Origin: WRGT01 sp942493035
GTDB lineage: Bacteria; Spirochaetota; UBA4802; UBA5550
Length of the DNA: 64,000 nucleotides
Direction: 5' to 3'
Assembly: GCA_942493035.1 (NCBI GenBank)
Contig: OW818666.1
Span: 62,001 to 126,000 of the forward strand
The position numbers and the translations under genes are program-made. The notes beneath the pieces are model-generated. The model saw only the letters and a list, made by a program, of their open reading frames with translations, was not told the origin of the DNA and ran no database searches. Positions 53,297-63,002 of the stretch are shown here, piece after piece. The stretch's first letter is position 1. Each line of letters starts with the position of its first letter.

Positions 53297-55513
53297 ATGA
53301 GTGATTACAGCATCAGCGAGCAGAATGTAAGAAAAATATATTTTACAGAAAGCCGGGAGCTTCTTGATTCATTTGAAATGTCGCTTCTCACTCTTGAAAA
53401 AGAAAACAGTGACGAAGAATCAATAAATGCAATATTCCGTGCAGCCCATACCATAAAAGGAAATTCCGGTATGTTCGGATATTCAAGGATCGGGGATTTT
53501 ACACATGTTCTTGAAAATGTGCTTACGGAAGTCAGGAAGGGTCAAATAGGAATTACATCAGATATAACCGGACTGTTATTTGAATGCCATGATTTTTTAC
53601 TCAGATTACTGTATCATTATGAAAATGATGAGAGTGCCCCTTTGGATGATGATACAGAGGGAGAATTTAAAAAACTGGTTATACAGCTTAATTTAATTCT
53701 CCCTATTGACAAAACGGAAATGCAGTCGGAAAAAAATGAAAATAATGCCGGCTATGGTGTCTTCGAAACTTTTGATTCTGTAATTCCTGATGAGATGTCC
53801 GTAAGGAATGATTGCTGGCATATTTCTCTCAGGTTCAGTGAAAATGTATTCAGAAACGGGCTGGATCCATATTCATTTATCAATTGTCTGAACGGCAAGG
53901 GTGAAATTGTTAACATTAGAACTATATATGATAACATGCCCTGCGGCGGGCATATGGAACCCGATCTCTGCTATCTGGGGTTTGAGATAGATTTTTTCAG
54001 CAATATAAGTAAGAATGAGATAAATGATATATTCTTTTTCGTAAAAGATGACTGTGATATCAGGATATTACCTCCGAATACCGGCATATCTGATTATGTT
54101 CAACTGATTGAGAACCTTCCTGAAAAACCAATGAGAATTGGCGAGATGCTGCGGGAGATCGGGTCGCTCACTGACCGTGAACTGGAGAAGGCTCTTGAAC
54201 TTCAGTCTCAATTTGAAGGAATAAAGGATCAGTCTCCGGAGGAGACGCTTGTCGGGAATATCCTTGTGAAAGAGAAAATGATTCAGAAAAATATACTGGA
54301 AGCAGCCATCAGTAAACAGGATAATATCAAAAAGAGGACCGAGAGTAACCGCAAGCTGATAAGGGTGGATTCGGAAAAACTGGACCAGCTTATTAATCTG
54401 ATAGGTGAACTTGTGATTACAGGGTCTAATGTTAAACAGATTTCAGAAACAGAGGAAAAGCTGGGGATTTCCAAAGCAGTTACAGATATGTCCAAGCTTA
54501 TCGAAGAGATACGAGGGAGTACCATGGGGATACGTATGGTCCCCATTGGTGAGACATTCAGCAGATTTGAAAGGGTTGTCCGGGATCTGAGCAGGGAAAA
54601 AGGGAAGAATATTGTGCTGAATATAGTTGGCGGAGAAACTGAGCTTGATAAAACTCTTATAGATAAAATCTCCGATCCTTTGATACACCTCATCAGGAAC
54701 TCAGTAGATCATGGTATCGGTGTTCCAGTAGACAGGGAAAAAGCCGGAAAACCGGTAACCGGAACTCTCACACTTAATGCCTTCCATGAAACCGGGAGTA
54801 TCGTTATTGAAGTTTCTGATGACGGCGATGGTCTTGACAGGGATGGAATTCTAAAAAAAGCGCTGGAACTGGGGCTCGCTAAAGAGGATCAGATATTCAC
54901 CGATTATGAAATTTTCCAGTTTATTTTTCAGCCCGGTTTTTCCACTGCAGCTGAGGTTTCAAATACTTCAGGCCGTGGTGTGGGGATGGATGTTGTGAAA
55001 AGGACTATTGAGTCACTGCGGGGGACAATTCTTCTGGAAAGTGGAAGAGGAACCGGGACAACAGTCCGTATTCATCTCCCCCTTACTCTTGCGATAATTG
55101 ACGGATTTATGGTACGGCTGGCGGATTCGTTTTATGTTCTCCCCCTAGCCATGGTTACGGAATGTACCGACATCGATAAATCGGAACTCATTTCAAAAGA
55201 GGGGGGAAACTATATAAATCTCCGGGGCGATGTACTTCCATTTATGAGAATGCGGAAATTTTTAATGGAACCGGGAGAAGAGCCTGACAAACCCAAGGTT
55301 GTGGTTGTTGAGTATTCGCGAAAAAAGGTAGGTCTGGTGGTTGATGACCTTGTCGGTGAGTTTCAGACCGTAATTAAACCGATGGGGAAAATATTCAGCA
55401 GGCTTCAATGGCTAAGCGGCTCAACTATACTCGGGACCGGAGAGGTGGCATATATTCTGGATATACCCAAACTGATACAGAACGCACGTGAATTTGAGAT
55501 TAATGAGCTATAG
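53297..55513 (+). CDS. cheA: CheA chemotaxis histidine kinase
   Basis: A 738-residue kinase. Hpt domain with His51 (AAHTIKGNSGMFG); a long middle region (about 130-355) that has no clear P2 domain and includes GEMLREIGSLTDRELEKALELQSQ, a segment resembling type II secretion/pilus or Tar-like linker repeats; dimerisation domain (RVDSEKLDQLINLIGELVITGSNV); HATPase (LIHLIRNSVDHGIG, VSDDGDGLD, GRGVGMDVVKRTIESLRG); C-terminal CheW-like domain (YVLPLAMVTECTDI ... VVVVEYSRKKVGLVVDDL). It phosphorylates CheY and CheB. The last core chemotaxis gene of the cluster. Confidence 0.95.
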   Translation: MSDYSISEQNVRKIYFTESRELLDSFEMSLLTLEKENSDEESINAIFRAAHTIKGNSGMFGYSRIGDFTHVLENVLTEVRKGQIGITSDITGLLFECHDFLLRLLYHYENDESAPLDDDTEGEFKKLVIQLNLILPIDKTEMQSEKNENNAGYGVFETFDSVIPDEMSVRNDCWHISLRFSENVFRNGLDPYSFINCLNGKGEIVNIRTIYDNMPCGGHMEPDLCYLGFEIDFFSNISKNEINDIFFFVKDDCDIRILPPNTGISDYVQLIENLPEKPMRIGEMLREIGSLTDRELEKALELQSQFEGIKDQSPEETLVGNILVKEKMIQKNILEAAISKQDNIKKRTESNRKLIRVDSEKLDQLINLIGELVITGSNVKQISETEEKLGISKAVTDMSKLIEEIRGSTMGIRMVPIGETFSRFERVVRDLSREKGKNIVLNIVGGETELDKTLIDKISDPLIHLIRNSVDHGIGVPVDREKAGKPVTGTLTLNAFHETGSIVIEVSDDGDGLDRDGILKKALELGLAKEDQIFTDYEIFQFIFQPGFSTAAEVSNTSGRGVGMDVVKRTIESLRGTILLESGRGTGTTVRIHLPLTLAIIDGFMVRLADSFYVLPLAMVTECTDIDKSELISKEGGNYINLRGDVLPFMRMRKFLMEPGEEPDKPKVVVVEYSRKKVGLVVDDLVGEFQTVIKPMGKIFSRLQWLSGSTILGTGEVAYILDIPKLIQNAREFEINEL

Positions 55514-55536
55514 TCTGTAGATCGAGAGGTATTCAT

Positions 55537-55977
55537 ATGTCTCAACCTGGAAAAGTTATAATGCAAGGAAAGGATTTTCCGGTTCCGCGGAAGAAGAAAA
55601 TACTCATTGTTGAAGATGATTTAATTATTGCATTGGTGGAGTCAAAGTTATTTGAAAGAAACGGATACTCAATTCAGACAGCTGCCAGTGGAGAAGAGTC
55701 TGTAGAGTATATAAGATTTAATGATGATATCGATCTTGTGCTTATGGATATCAATCTCGGGTCAGGGATAAGCGGTTTTGAAGCAGCGGTAAAAATTTTT
55801 GAAATAAAAGATATTCTGCTCATTTTTCTAAGTTCTGAGAATTTCGGTGAGATTATGGATCAGGTAAGATCAATTCCATGCTTCGGTTATGTAAATAAAA
55901 ACATGGACATGTCTTTTCTTCTTTCGCTTGCGGCTAAAGCACTTGAATATTCTGATTTAAGAAAATGCGGAATCTGA
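55537..55977 (+). CDS. Stand-alone receiver domain protein
   Basis: A 146-residue protein with a 20-residue basic N-terminal tail and one receiver domain: ILIVEDDLIIALVESKLF, phospho-acceptor Asp71 (LVLMDINLGSG), FLSSE and the Lys in GYVNKNM. The MDINLGSG style is that of receivers paired with PAS kinases such as the one at 43492. It follows cheA by 23 nt. Its TGA overlaps the ATG of the truncated receiver (TGATG). Confidence 0.85.
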   Translation: MSQPGKVIMQGKDFPVPRKKKILIVEDDLIIALVESKLFERNGYSIQTAASGEESVEYIRFNDDIDLVLMDINLGSGISGFEAAVKIFEIKDILLIFLSSENFGEIMDQVRSIPCFGYVNKNMDMSFLLSLAAKALEYSDLRKCGI

Positions 55978-56177
55978 TGGAATTATCAGGTCCGGTTTCA
56001 GAAAATAAATTGACGACCGTGATTATTGCCGATCATCCGGTAATAAGAAGAGGATTAAAACATCTCATTGAAGATGAAGCCGTTTTTGCTCTCTACGGTG
56101 ATGCGGATAATCTGAATGATGCAGAACAACAGGACGATATCTGCGGAATAAATTACGTCGATATAATTATTGAATAG
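55977..56177 (+). pseudogene. Truncated NarL-type receiver
   Basis: Sixty-six codons from ATG 55977. The sequence TVIIADHPVIRRGLKHLIEDE is the opening of a NarL-family receiver, but the frame stops right at the strand that should carry the phospho-acceptor (VDIIIE, then TAG), and no output domain follows in the 47 nt before the next gene. Probably a remnant of a duplicated regulator. Confidence 0.65.
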
Positions 56178-56224
56178 ATACCTCAAATCCGGATAAATAG
56201 AAACGCTATAAATAGGTGAAATAA

Positions 56225-56884
56225 ATGAATAGAATCTCTATTTATATCGCAGATGATCATGCTCTGCTTAGAGACGGCGTGCGTCTGATATTGTCAAAGA
56301 ATAAAACATTTGAAGTTGTTGGTGAATCAGATAACGGTAAAACGGCGCTGGAAGAGGTTGAAAAGTTAAATCCTGATCTGGTACTGCTTGATATATCAAT
56401 GCCGATAATGACCGGGCTTGAGGCTGCGCGACAGATAAGAAAGTACAATACAAAAATGAAGGTAGCCATACTGTCAAGACATGATAACGATGCGTTTGTA
56501 CAACAGGCGATTCAGTATGGCTTAAACGGCTATATCCTCAAGGATTATGCAGGGGATGAACTAATAAGAGCTATTATAGAAATAATGGCGGGTAATATGT
56601 ATTTAAGTCCTAAACTGATTAAATCTGTCACCAGCAGGATGCTGCCATCCGGAAAAAACGGTAAGGTTAATATACAGGCAGAAGAATACTTACTCTCCGA
56701 CAGAGAAAAACAGGTGCTTAAACTGATTTGTGAAGGGTATGATAAAACAGAGATTTCAGCCATATTGAGGATTGCAGTGAAGACTGTACAGGTACACAGA
56801 CAGAATATCATGAAAAAACTGGATATTCATAGTGTTATTGATCTTGTCAAATATGGAATAAAAAACGGATTGATTGAAATATAG
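56225..56884 (+). CDS. NarL/FixJ-family response regulator
   Basis: A 219-residue regulator. Receiver with DD at 10-11, phospho-acceptor Asp56 (LVLLDISMP) and Lys in YILKDYAG; C-terminal LuxR-type helix-turn-helix (LSDREKQVLKLICEGYDKTEISAILRIAVKTVQVHRQNIMKKLDI). HisKA_3 kinases normally signal to this family, and the only one in the window is at 43492, so I infer that they are partners across the chemotaxis cluster. Confidence 0.92.
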   Translation: MNRISIYIADDHALLRDGVRLILSKNKTFEVVGESDNGKTALEEVEKLNPDLVLLDISMPIMTGLEAARQIRKYNTKMKVAILSRHDNDAFVQQAIQYGLNGYILKDYAGDELIRAIIEIMAGNMYLSPKLIKSVTSRMLPSGKNGKVNIQAEEYLLSDREKQVLKLICEGYDKTEISAILRIAVKTVQVHRQNIMKKLDIHSVIDLVKYGIKNGLIEI

Positions 56885-56966
56885 AAATTTATTAAGTGAT
56901 TTTTAACAATAGCTTTGGCAGGCTGTGAAGAAATTTTTTGCTGTGTCTGTCTTTTCTTTATCTGAA

Positions 56967-57016
56967 CAGTAATCTGTACTGAACTAATTCACGAATTAGT
57001 TCAGTACAGATTACTG
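56967..57016. repeat. Perfect 24-bp inverted repeat with 2-nt loop
   Basis: Arms 56967-56990 and 56993-57016 are exact reverse complements (CAGTAATCTGTACTGAAC opens the left arm), separated by AC. No T-run follows. It begins 83 nt after the NarL stop. The rest of 56885-57385 shows no gene. Confidence 0.8.
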
Positions 57017-57385
57017 CAAATACTGGATGACTTTCGGAGATTTATTAGATAACAAATCAGCGCGTACTTTGTAATCGAAATTTCTGCAGAATTTTTTGAT
57101 AAATCCGTGTCGGTAATTTTACTTCCGCTGTTATAAGTATTAATCAAAAAAATTATATGTTCCAGATTGTATGATTAGTGTGGCAATAACTTGTTTTGGA
57201 TAGAATAAGTAATAGTAAATTATATCGAGTAATTCAAGAAGTTTATTCACTGGACAGTGTGCAATAAATGTTCTAACTTGTTATGTTTATACAGATTGAC
57301 ACTAATACTGAAATTTTATATGACAACTTATCTCAGATTTAAAAAACATGTTTATTTCTATGAAGAATTTTAACCGGGAGTTTAA

Positions 57386-58681
57386 ATGGAACTGATAATA
57401 ATAACTGCATTGATATTTTTAAACGGATTTTTCGCATTGAGCGAGATAGCGTTAATCTCATCAAGCAGTGCCAGGCTGGAGCATAAAAGTGCCGCAGGTA
57501 GCGAAGGGGCAAGGTTTGCGCTGAAGCTTCTGGAAAAACCGGAAAATTTTTTATCAGCAATTCAGATCGGGATTACAGTTATCGGGATTATCTCTGGAGC
57601 ATATGGCGGAATAAGCTTTTCCGATGATCTCACCAGATTTTTTCATTCTCACAACATTTTTGTTAAACATGCCGGAGTGATATCTCTTGCGATCGTTATT
57701 ACCTCAATTACATATTTTTCAATTGTCATTGGTGAACTTGTACCTAAAACATTCGCCATGAACAACTCCGAAGCGATAGCCGCAATTGTCGCACCGGTGA
57801 TTTATATCATAACGAAAATTGCTTATCCGATTGTCGCATTTCTCTCTCTGTCAACAAATCTGCTGCTTAAAATTATGTTTGTAAAAGATAAGAAAAAGAG
57901 CAGCCTCACTGAAGATGAATTAAGGATGATGATTAAAGTAGCGAAAAAAGAGGGCGTTATAACCGGCCGTGAGGCAGAGATTCATCACAATCTGTTCCGG
58001 TTTTTTGATAGAAAAGCAGAACAGATAATGACCAGGAGAAGCGATATTATCTGGCTTAATATAAATGATAAAAAGAGTGTTATAGAAAAAACGATAATGG
58101 AAAGCTCTCACAGCAAATTCCCTGTTTGTAATAATGATCTGGAGAATACAATCGGTATTATCACCTTGAAAGATTATATAGACAATAAGGATAAAAAGAA
58201 TTTCAGTCTAAAGAATATTCTGCGCCCTGTGATAATAATGCCTGAATCTTCGGAGCCTCTGAAAATACTCGATAAATTTAAAAAAGAAAAGTGCCATTTT
58301 GCCATGGTGATTGATGAATACGGCTCTGTCCAGGGGATGATTACACTTCACGATCTTTCTGAAAATATTTTCGGAAATCTTCCGGATATAGGTGAAGAGT
58401 CAGACCCTCAAATTGTAAAAAGAAACGACAACAGCTACCTCATAGATGGTGAAACTCAGATAGATATATTAAGCGAATTTATAGAGATTCAGGATTTTAA
58501 AAGAAGAAGTGACACCTACAGCACCATTGCCGGCTACATCCTCGATAAGACGGGACATATAGCCCACACCGGGGACAGTTTTAAAATTGACGGATATAAT
58601 GTCGAGGTTGTCGATATCGATGGGCTAAGAATAGACAAGGTGATGATAACGAAAATCAAAGAGAAGAAAAAGAAAAAATAA
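57386..58681 (+). CDS. CNNM/CorC (HlyC)-family transporter protein
   Basis: A 431-residue membrane protein. The N-terminal DUF21/CNNM domain has three to four helices with FFALSEIALISSSSARLEH and VIGELVPKTFAMNNSEAIA; two CBS domains follow (IMTRRSDIIWLNIND; ILRPVIIMPESSEPL ... MVIDEYGSVQGMITLHDL) and a C-terminal CorC/HlyC domain (YLIDGETQIDIL ... DIDGLRIDKVMI). Members move or control Mg2+ or other divalent cations; the name hemolysin is historical. GGGAG precedes the ATG. Single gene. Confidence 0.9.
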   Translation: MELIIITALIFLNGFFALSEIALISSSSARLEHKSAAGSEGARFALKLLEKPENFLSAIQIGITVIGIISGAYGGISFSDDLTRFFHSHNIFVKHAGVISLAIVITSITYFSIVIGELVPKTFAMNNSEAIAAIVAPVIYIITKIAYPIVAFLSLSTNLLLKIMFVKDKKKSSLTEDELRMMIKVAKKEGVITGREAEIHHNLFRFFDRKAEQIMTRRSDIIWLNINDKKSVIEKTIMESSHSKFPVCNNDLENTIGIITLKDYIDNKDKKNFSLKNILRPVIIMPESSEPLKILDKFKKEKCHFAMVIDEYGSVQGMITLHDLSENIFGNLPDIGEESDPQIVKRNDNSYLIDGETQIDILSEFIEIQDFKRRSDTYSTIAGYILDKTGHIAHTGDSFKIDGYNVEVVDIDGLRIDKVMITKIKEKKKKK

Positions 58682-58897
58682 ATTTTATTTATAATACAAC
58701 GAGTACCCTTCTTCAATCAACTCTGTCAGTCGAGAGACAAATCGTGTGGCAGGGGCATCGTCAATTACATCATGATCTTATGCTGGCAAATGATGATAAT
58801 TAATTACTAAAAATAACTTGATAACCTGTTGTCTTCAATAATTGTGGTATTTTAACTTATATTGACTATACAAAACTTATCTTAGAGGATTCCAGAA

Positions 58898-60034
58898 TTG
58901 AATAAAATTACTGTAGAAAATGCATCATATAACAGGCTTCGCCCGCTCGATTCACTAAGGGGGATTGCTGCTATTGGAGTGGCATTTTTCTGGCATTATA
59001 AACATTTTAATTACCCGTATTTTGAAAACAATCTCGCGGCTCTTCCGCTCTATTCAGTTTTCAACTGGTTTTATATATACGGATGGAATCTCGTGGATTT
59101 CTTTTTTGTTCTTTCGGGATTTATATTTATGCATGTATACTCCAGAAATATTGTTGAATCTAAAATAAGTGAACGGACTTTCTTTATACTGAGATTAAGC
59201 AGACTCTATCCTCTGCATATAATTACACTTTTTGCTGTTGCATTCCTGCAGTACTACAGGTACTTCACGGGAAAAGGTTTTTTCCAGTGCGATATCAACG
59301 ACTTGTATCATTTTATTCTAAATCTTCTTTTTATTCAGGGTGGATTCTTTGAAGCCGGGCTCTCATTCAACGGACCATCATGGTCATTATCCTGTGAAAT
59401 TATAGCCTATATTCTGTTCTTCTATGTTTTAAAAAAATTTAAAAAACCGCTCCCGATATTTGTTCTATTTGTATTTATAGGGCTTAGTATATTACAAAAA
59501 CAGGCTAATCTCCCGCTTTTCAACGCGTCAAATGCGAAGATGCTCATAGGGTTTTTTATCGGATGTCTGACATTTGTTCTAAATCAGCAAATTCTTAAAA
59601 TGAGCAACCAGAATAAAAACATACTCTTTGGAGTTATTCTGGTGTTTACAGTACTCATAGGCCTGATGATCTATAAAGCCGGATTTACTCAAATTTTCGG
59701 CCAGTGGGACAGGGTTATGCCTATTCTTGTATACCCGCTTCTGATAATATCTACACTGAATGTATTTTTTCTGAACCGGATTTTCTCTTTAAAACCTTTA
59801 ACATACATGGGTGATCTGTCATACTCAATATATCTGATACACTTCCCTGTACAGCTGATGATGGTAACATTTCTCCCTATGACAGGACTTGTTCCCGATT
59901 ACAGCAGCTGGACCGGACTTGTAATCTTTATGTTTATTACTACAGCTCTTGCTTCATTATCTTATCATGGAGTTGAGAAGCCGATGCAGAATTTTATAAG
60001 AAAGAGATTTTTAACAGCGAAGTCTGAACAGTAA
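58898..60034 (+). CDS. Acyltransferase family 3 membrane protein
   Basis: A 378-residue protein with about ten TM helices. The N-terminal signature RPLDSLRGIAAIGVAFFWHYKHF contains the Arg and His typical of AT3 enzymes; FVLSGFIFMHVYSR and YSIYLIHFPVQLM are further family motifs. It appears to start at TTG 58898 behind GAGGA. AT3 proteins acylate surface sugars or lipids. It is followed 83 nt later by an esterase lipoprotein gene. Confidence 0.9.
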   Translation: MNKITVENASYNRLRPLDSLRGIAAIGVAFFWHYKHFNYPYFENNLAALPLYSVFNWFYIYGWNLVDFFFVLSGFIFMHVYSRNIVESKISERTFFILRLSRLYPLHIITLFAVAFLQYYRYFTGKGFFQCDINDLYHFILNLLFIQGGFFEAGLSFNGPSWSLSCEIIAYILFFYVLKKFKKPLPIFVLFVFIGLSILQKQANLPLFNASNAKMLIGFFIGCLTFVLNQQILKMSNQNKNILFGVILVFTVLIGLMIYKAGFTQIFGQWDRVMPILVYPLLIISTLNVFFLNRIFSLKPLTYMGDLSYSIYLIHFPVQLMMVTFLPMTGLVPDYSSWTGLVIFMFITTALASLSYHGVEKPMQNFIRKRFLTAKSEQ

Positions 60035-60117
60035 AGGTCAGGCAGTCTCATTTCGGCAGACTTTGCATAAAGATAAATTTAATTGCAGCTATAACCCGAT
60101 TTAGATATATTAAACAT

Positions 60118-60996
60118 ATGAAAATCACCAGAAAACAGAATGGCTTAATGCTCCCGGCGGCATTCATATTCTTTTTATCAGCAATGCTGGCCGTTGCTGC
60201 CGGGTGTAAACCTGCAAGGCCGCTCCCCTCACAGACTATCCTTGATATTTCATACGGTCCTGATAAAGAAAACACATTGGACATTTCACTCCCCGAAGGG
60301 AGAACTCTGGACACACCGGTTATAATACTGGTTCATGGAGGCGCCTGGACTGGCGGTGATAAAAGTGATTTTGAATTTCTTCGCGGATATTTTTTCGACA
60401 GGGGATTTGCCGCGATTTCTATAAATTACAGGCTTGCAAAAATTAAAGGTGCAGGACTGAGAAATATTCTTGATGACATGGACCATGTCATTGCATACGT
60501 TAAAGAGAAAAGCGGTTACTGGACATACTCCAGGGATGTTATATTTCTTGCGGGTCACAGTGCCGGAGGACATATATCACTTCTGTATTCGTTCTCCAGA
60601 GCCCCTGATGGGACTATCCGTGGTATTGTATCCTACTGCGGCCTCGCCGACCTTACAGATCCGGAGCTGGAAAAGTTTTTGAGCCGGATGCATGAGATTC
60701 AACCCCCTCTGACGAAGAAACCGTTTGATCGTATCGGATTTGTTGCAGGTCCGGACCGGGAAACACGCATGGCCTACAGCCCTCAATTCTTTACACGTGA
60801 TATACCGGTTCTTCTTTTCTGCGGAAAAATGGATGAGATAATTCCATGGACTCAAAGTGAAAACCTTCATAAGAAAATGAAAGAGGGAGGATTTGACAGC
60901 ACTCTGCATGTCTATCCGGATATGGGGCACGATATTACCCCTCATTACGGGGAGATAATGACGATTACCGAAAAGTGGATACGGGAGAGATTTTAG
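60118..60996 (+). CDS. Alpha/beta-hydrolase (BD-FAE/esterase-like) lipoprotein
   Basis: A 292-residue protein with a lipobox-like signal ending at Cys30 (AAGC). The fold motifs are complete: oxyanion HGGAW (73-77), nucleophile Ser148 in GHSAGG, Asp in CGKMDEIIP and His in MGHDITP. Similar to bifunctional esterase/deacylase and kynurenine-formamidase-like enzymes. Between two AT3 genes, a role in removing acyl groups from surface glycans is a reasonable guess only. Confidence 0.85.
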   Translation: MKITRKQNGLMLPAAFIFFLSAMLAVAAGCKPARPLPSQTILDISYGPDKENTLDISLPEGRTLDTPVIILVHGGAWTGGDKSDFEFLRGYFFDRGFAAISINYRLAKIKGAGLRNILDDMDHVIAYVKEKSGYWTYSRDVIFLAGHSAGGHISLLYSFSRAPDGTIRGIVSYCGLADLTDPELEKFLSRMHEIQPPLTKKPFDRIGFVAGPDRETRMAYSPQFFTRDIPVLLFCGKMDEIIPWTQSENLHKKMKEGGFDSTLHVYPDMGHDITPHYGEIMTITEKWIRERF

Positions 60997-61096
60997 ACCT
61001 GCATCGTCACTAATACTCTGACAGTGTAAGTATGTATCAAAATTCGATAATGCAAAATTTTGTATTATTAAGTAATATTTAATAGCCATAACTTTT

Positions 61097-61167
61097 AAAT
61101 CCCCCCGTTTCGCATACGCTTAACATCCCACTTTAATAAAGGGGGTGGCCGATAGGCCGGGGGATTT
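61097..61167. repeat. AAATCCCCC...GGGGGATTT repeat element
   Basis: Arms 61097-61105 and 61159-61167 are exact inverted copies; an inner hairpin GGCC-GATA-GGCC lies at 61147-61158. A small intergenic repeat between the convergent esterase and acyltransferase genes. Confidence 0.6.
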
Positions 61168-61250
61168 ATGAGTATTGTTTAGAGAACTATTTGATGTAGC
61201 ACAACTACGCGGTCAAGTCATTAGCATCGATTTACCCGAGCATCTCTCCT

Positions 61251-61292
61251 CTCCGGCGGTGGCAGCCGGTAAAAACGCTGCCACCGCCGGAG
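61251..61292. terminator. Strong GC-rich hairpin after the second acyltransferase gene
   Basis: A perfect 16-bp stem CTCCGGCGGTGGCAGC (61251-61266) with its complement (61277-61292) around a 10-nt loop, 9 nt beyond the minus-strand stop at 61302. No U-tract on either side, so it may stop transcription weakly or protect the 3' end. Confidence 0.55.
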
Positions 61293-61301
61293 GTCAGTCT
61301 C

Positions 61302-62363
61302 TCAGGATAAGTAGTCCCTTGCAAAAGGTATTTTTCTGAAATAATATATTATTATATTACTCACTATAAACACACCGGCCGATAAAACCGGAACGGCAAT
61401 AACTGCATTGTGCAGTTTCTGTGCCAGTGCATACTGCTGGAAAATAATGATTATAAAAACGTGAATAAAATATACTCCAAATGTACATTCTGACAGGATA
61501 ACTGTTAGTTTTTGAAAACGCTCAGAAAAATCCACTTTCGAAACATGCAGTCTGAAAAAAATGAATACTGCTACAGCAGTTAAAAGAATATTTATATTTG
61601 TTAATTCATATAATCCTTCATAACTCTGATTGTATTTAATGGATAACAGACCGTTTAAAACGATAGTAAATATAAGGCTCAAGACTCCGAGAATGTAGCT
61701 GATAATTTCAGCTTTTTTCGAAATATTGCAGTAACTCAGATAGTATCCCAGAATAAATATTCCGACCCATCCCAGAACAAAGTTTAATCTCAACTGTGTA
61801 ACCACAATAGTTATCGGTGCTGATATTGCATCGGGCAATTGCTGCAGGACAGGAATGGTGCTTACAAAAAGAATACTGAGTATTAAAAAATACTTCATAA
61901 GATTTTCATCGCCGCTGATTAATCGTAAAAAAGGAACAATCATATATATTCCAATAATCATGTAACAGAACCACATGTGGTAATTTCCTGTGACAAAATC
62001 GATGAAAAAACCATGCATATAGCTGTATGAAAATCCGTTCATCATACTCTTTACCCATAAACCGAATAATGCATATGCCACTGACCAGAAAATAAAACCA
62101 CTGGCTATTCTTAAAATATTTTTCCGGTAAAGATCTTTTATTGTAATATTTTTCTTCGGATTCAGAAAGAGCATCCCGCTTACCATCATAAATATACAGA
62201 TGGAAAATTTGCCCGATGTTGAGTAGATGTTGGAAACCTGCCAGTTAAATGACGATACTGGAGCAGTGGCGCGATAAAGAGTGCCGGAAGTGTGTACAAC
62301 AATTACAGCAAACATTGCAATAATTCTAACCAAGTCATAGTGAACCAGTCTTTTGCCAGCCAT
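61302..62363 (-). CDS. Acyltransferase family 3 (WecH-like) membrane protein
   Basis: A 353-residue protein with about ten TM helices and the N-terminal pattern KRLVHYDLVRIIAMFAVIVVHTSGTLY, the Asp-Arg-His signature of the WecH/OafB-type AT3 branch. Other motifs: ICIFMMVSGMLFLNP and FGVYFIHVFIIII. GAGGTTAT precedes the ATG. It converges on the esterase gene. Different from the AT3 protein at 58898, so it probably has a different acceptor. Confidence 0.88.
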   Translation of the reverse strand: MAGKRLVHYDLVRIIAMFAVIVVHTSGTLYRATAPVSSFNWQVSNIYSTSGKFSICIFMMVSGMLFLNPKKNITIKDLYRKNILRIASGFIFWSVAYALFGLWVKSMMNGFSYSYMHGFFIDFVTGNYHMWFCYMIIGIYMIVPFLRLISGDENLMKYFLILSILFVSTIPVLQQLPDAISAPITIVVTQLRLNFVLGWVGIFILGYYLSYCNISKKAEIISYILGVLSLIFTIVLNGLLSIKYNQSYEGLYELTNINILLTAVAVFIFFRLHVSKVDFSERFQKLTVILSECTFGVYFIHVFIIIIFQQYALAQKLHNAVIAVPVLSAGVFIVSNIIIYYFRKIPFARDYLS

Positions 62364-63002
62364 AAAATAACCTCAAAATTAATTAAATAGAAAAATTCAT
62401 TAAACAACAGAGAGACTATAATCAACTTAATGGAGTAAAGAGTATAATTGATTTTAATTTCATAATCTGTTGTTTAATATGTTAACTGTTTATTCAAATA
62501 ATGATAAAAAAAAGTCAATAAATAAACACTCTATAGTTTTTTACAATAGTTGAACCGGGTTCACTTTATGGTATGTTTCTGTATTAATGGTTATTCTTTT
62601 AAAAATGTTTTAAGGTAATAATCAATGTTAATCTTGTAAACTGTTTCGGCGGTATCCGGTGATTAGCACATTATGCCGGTGGTTTCAAAGTGTGGATCAT
62701 CTGCAGATTTATTCAAAATTTACGGAGTGGTCATAATGTTATGGAGGAGAGTGATAGTTTAATGTTTGTTATGTGGCAGGTTCTGTTTATGTTTAAAAAA
62801 CAAAGTTAATCCAGGCTCTTCTTCTTTATAAAGGGCTAGCCGGAGCCGGAAGAATAACACTGTTGTATAGTCTGAAAACTTTTTTATCTACAATCGCCAG
62901 TTCAAAAAACATGATGAATAAGTCTTTAGATAAAAAAGTTTACCGCCGATAAATAGAAAATAAAGTTTTTTCAAAAATAAAACCATAGATAGGAACTAAA
63001 AA
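62364..63002. other. Non-coding AT-rich gap, no gene seen
   Basis: No convincing frame with a start and ribosome-binding site on either strand. It must hold the divergent promoters of the acyltransferase and potassium channel genes. I see no strong hairpin, tRNA or riboswitch pattern in it. Confidence 0.5.

Noticed and set aside
62364..63002. Possible hidden gene or small RNA in the 639-nt gap
   Set aside because: Frequent stops in all frames and no promoter-terminator pair that I can support.
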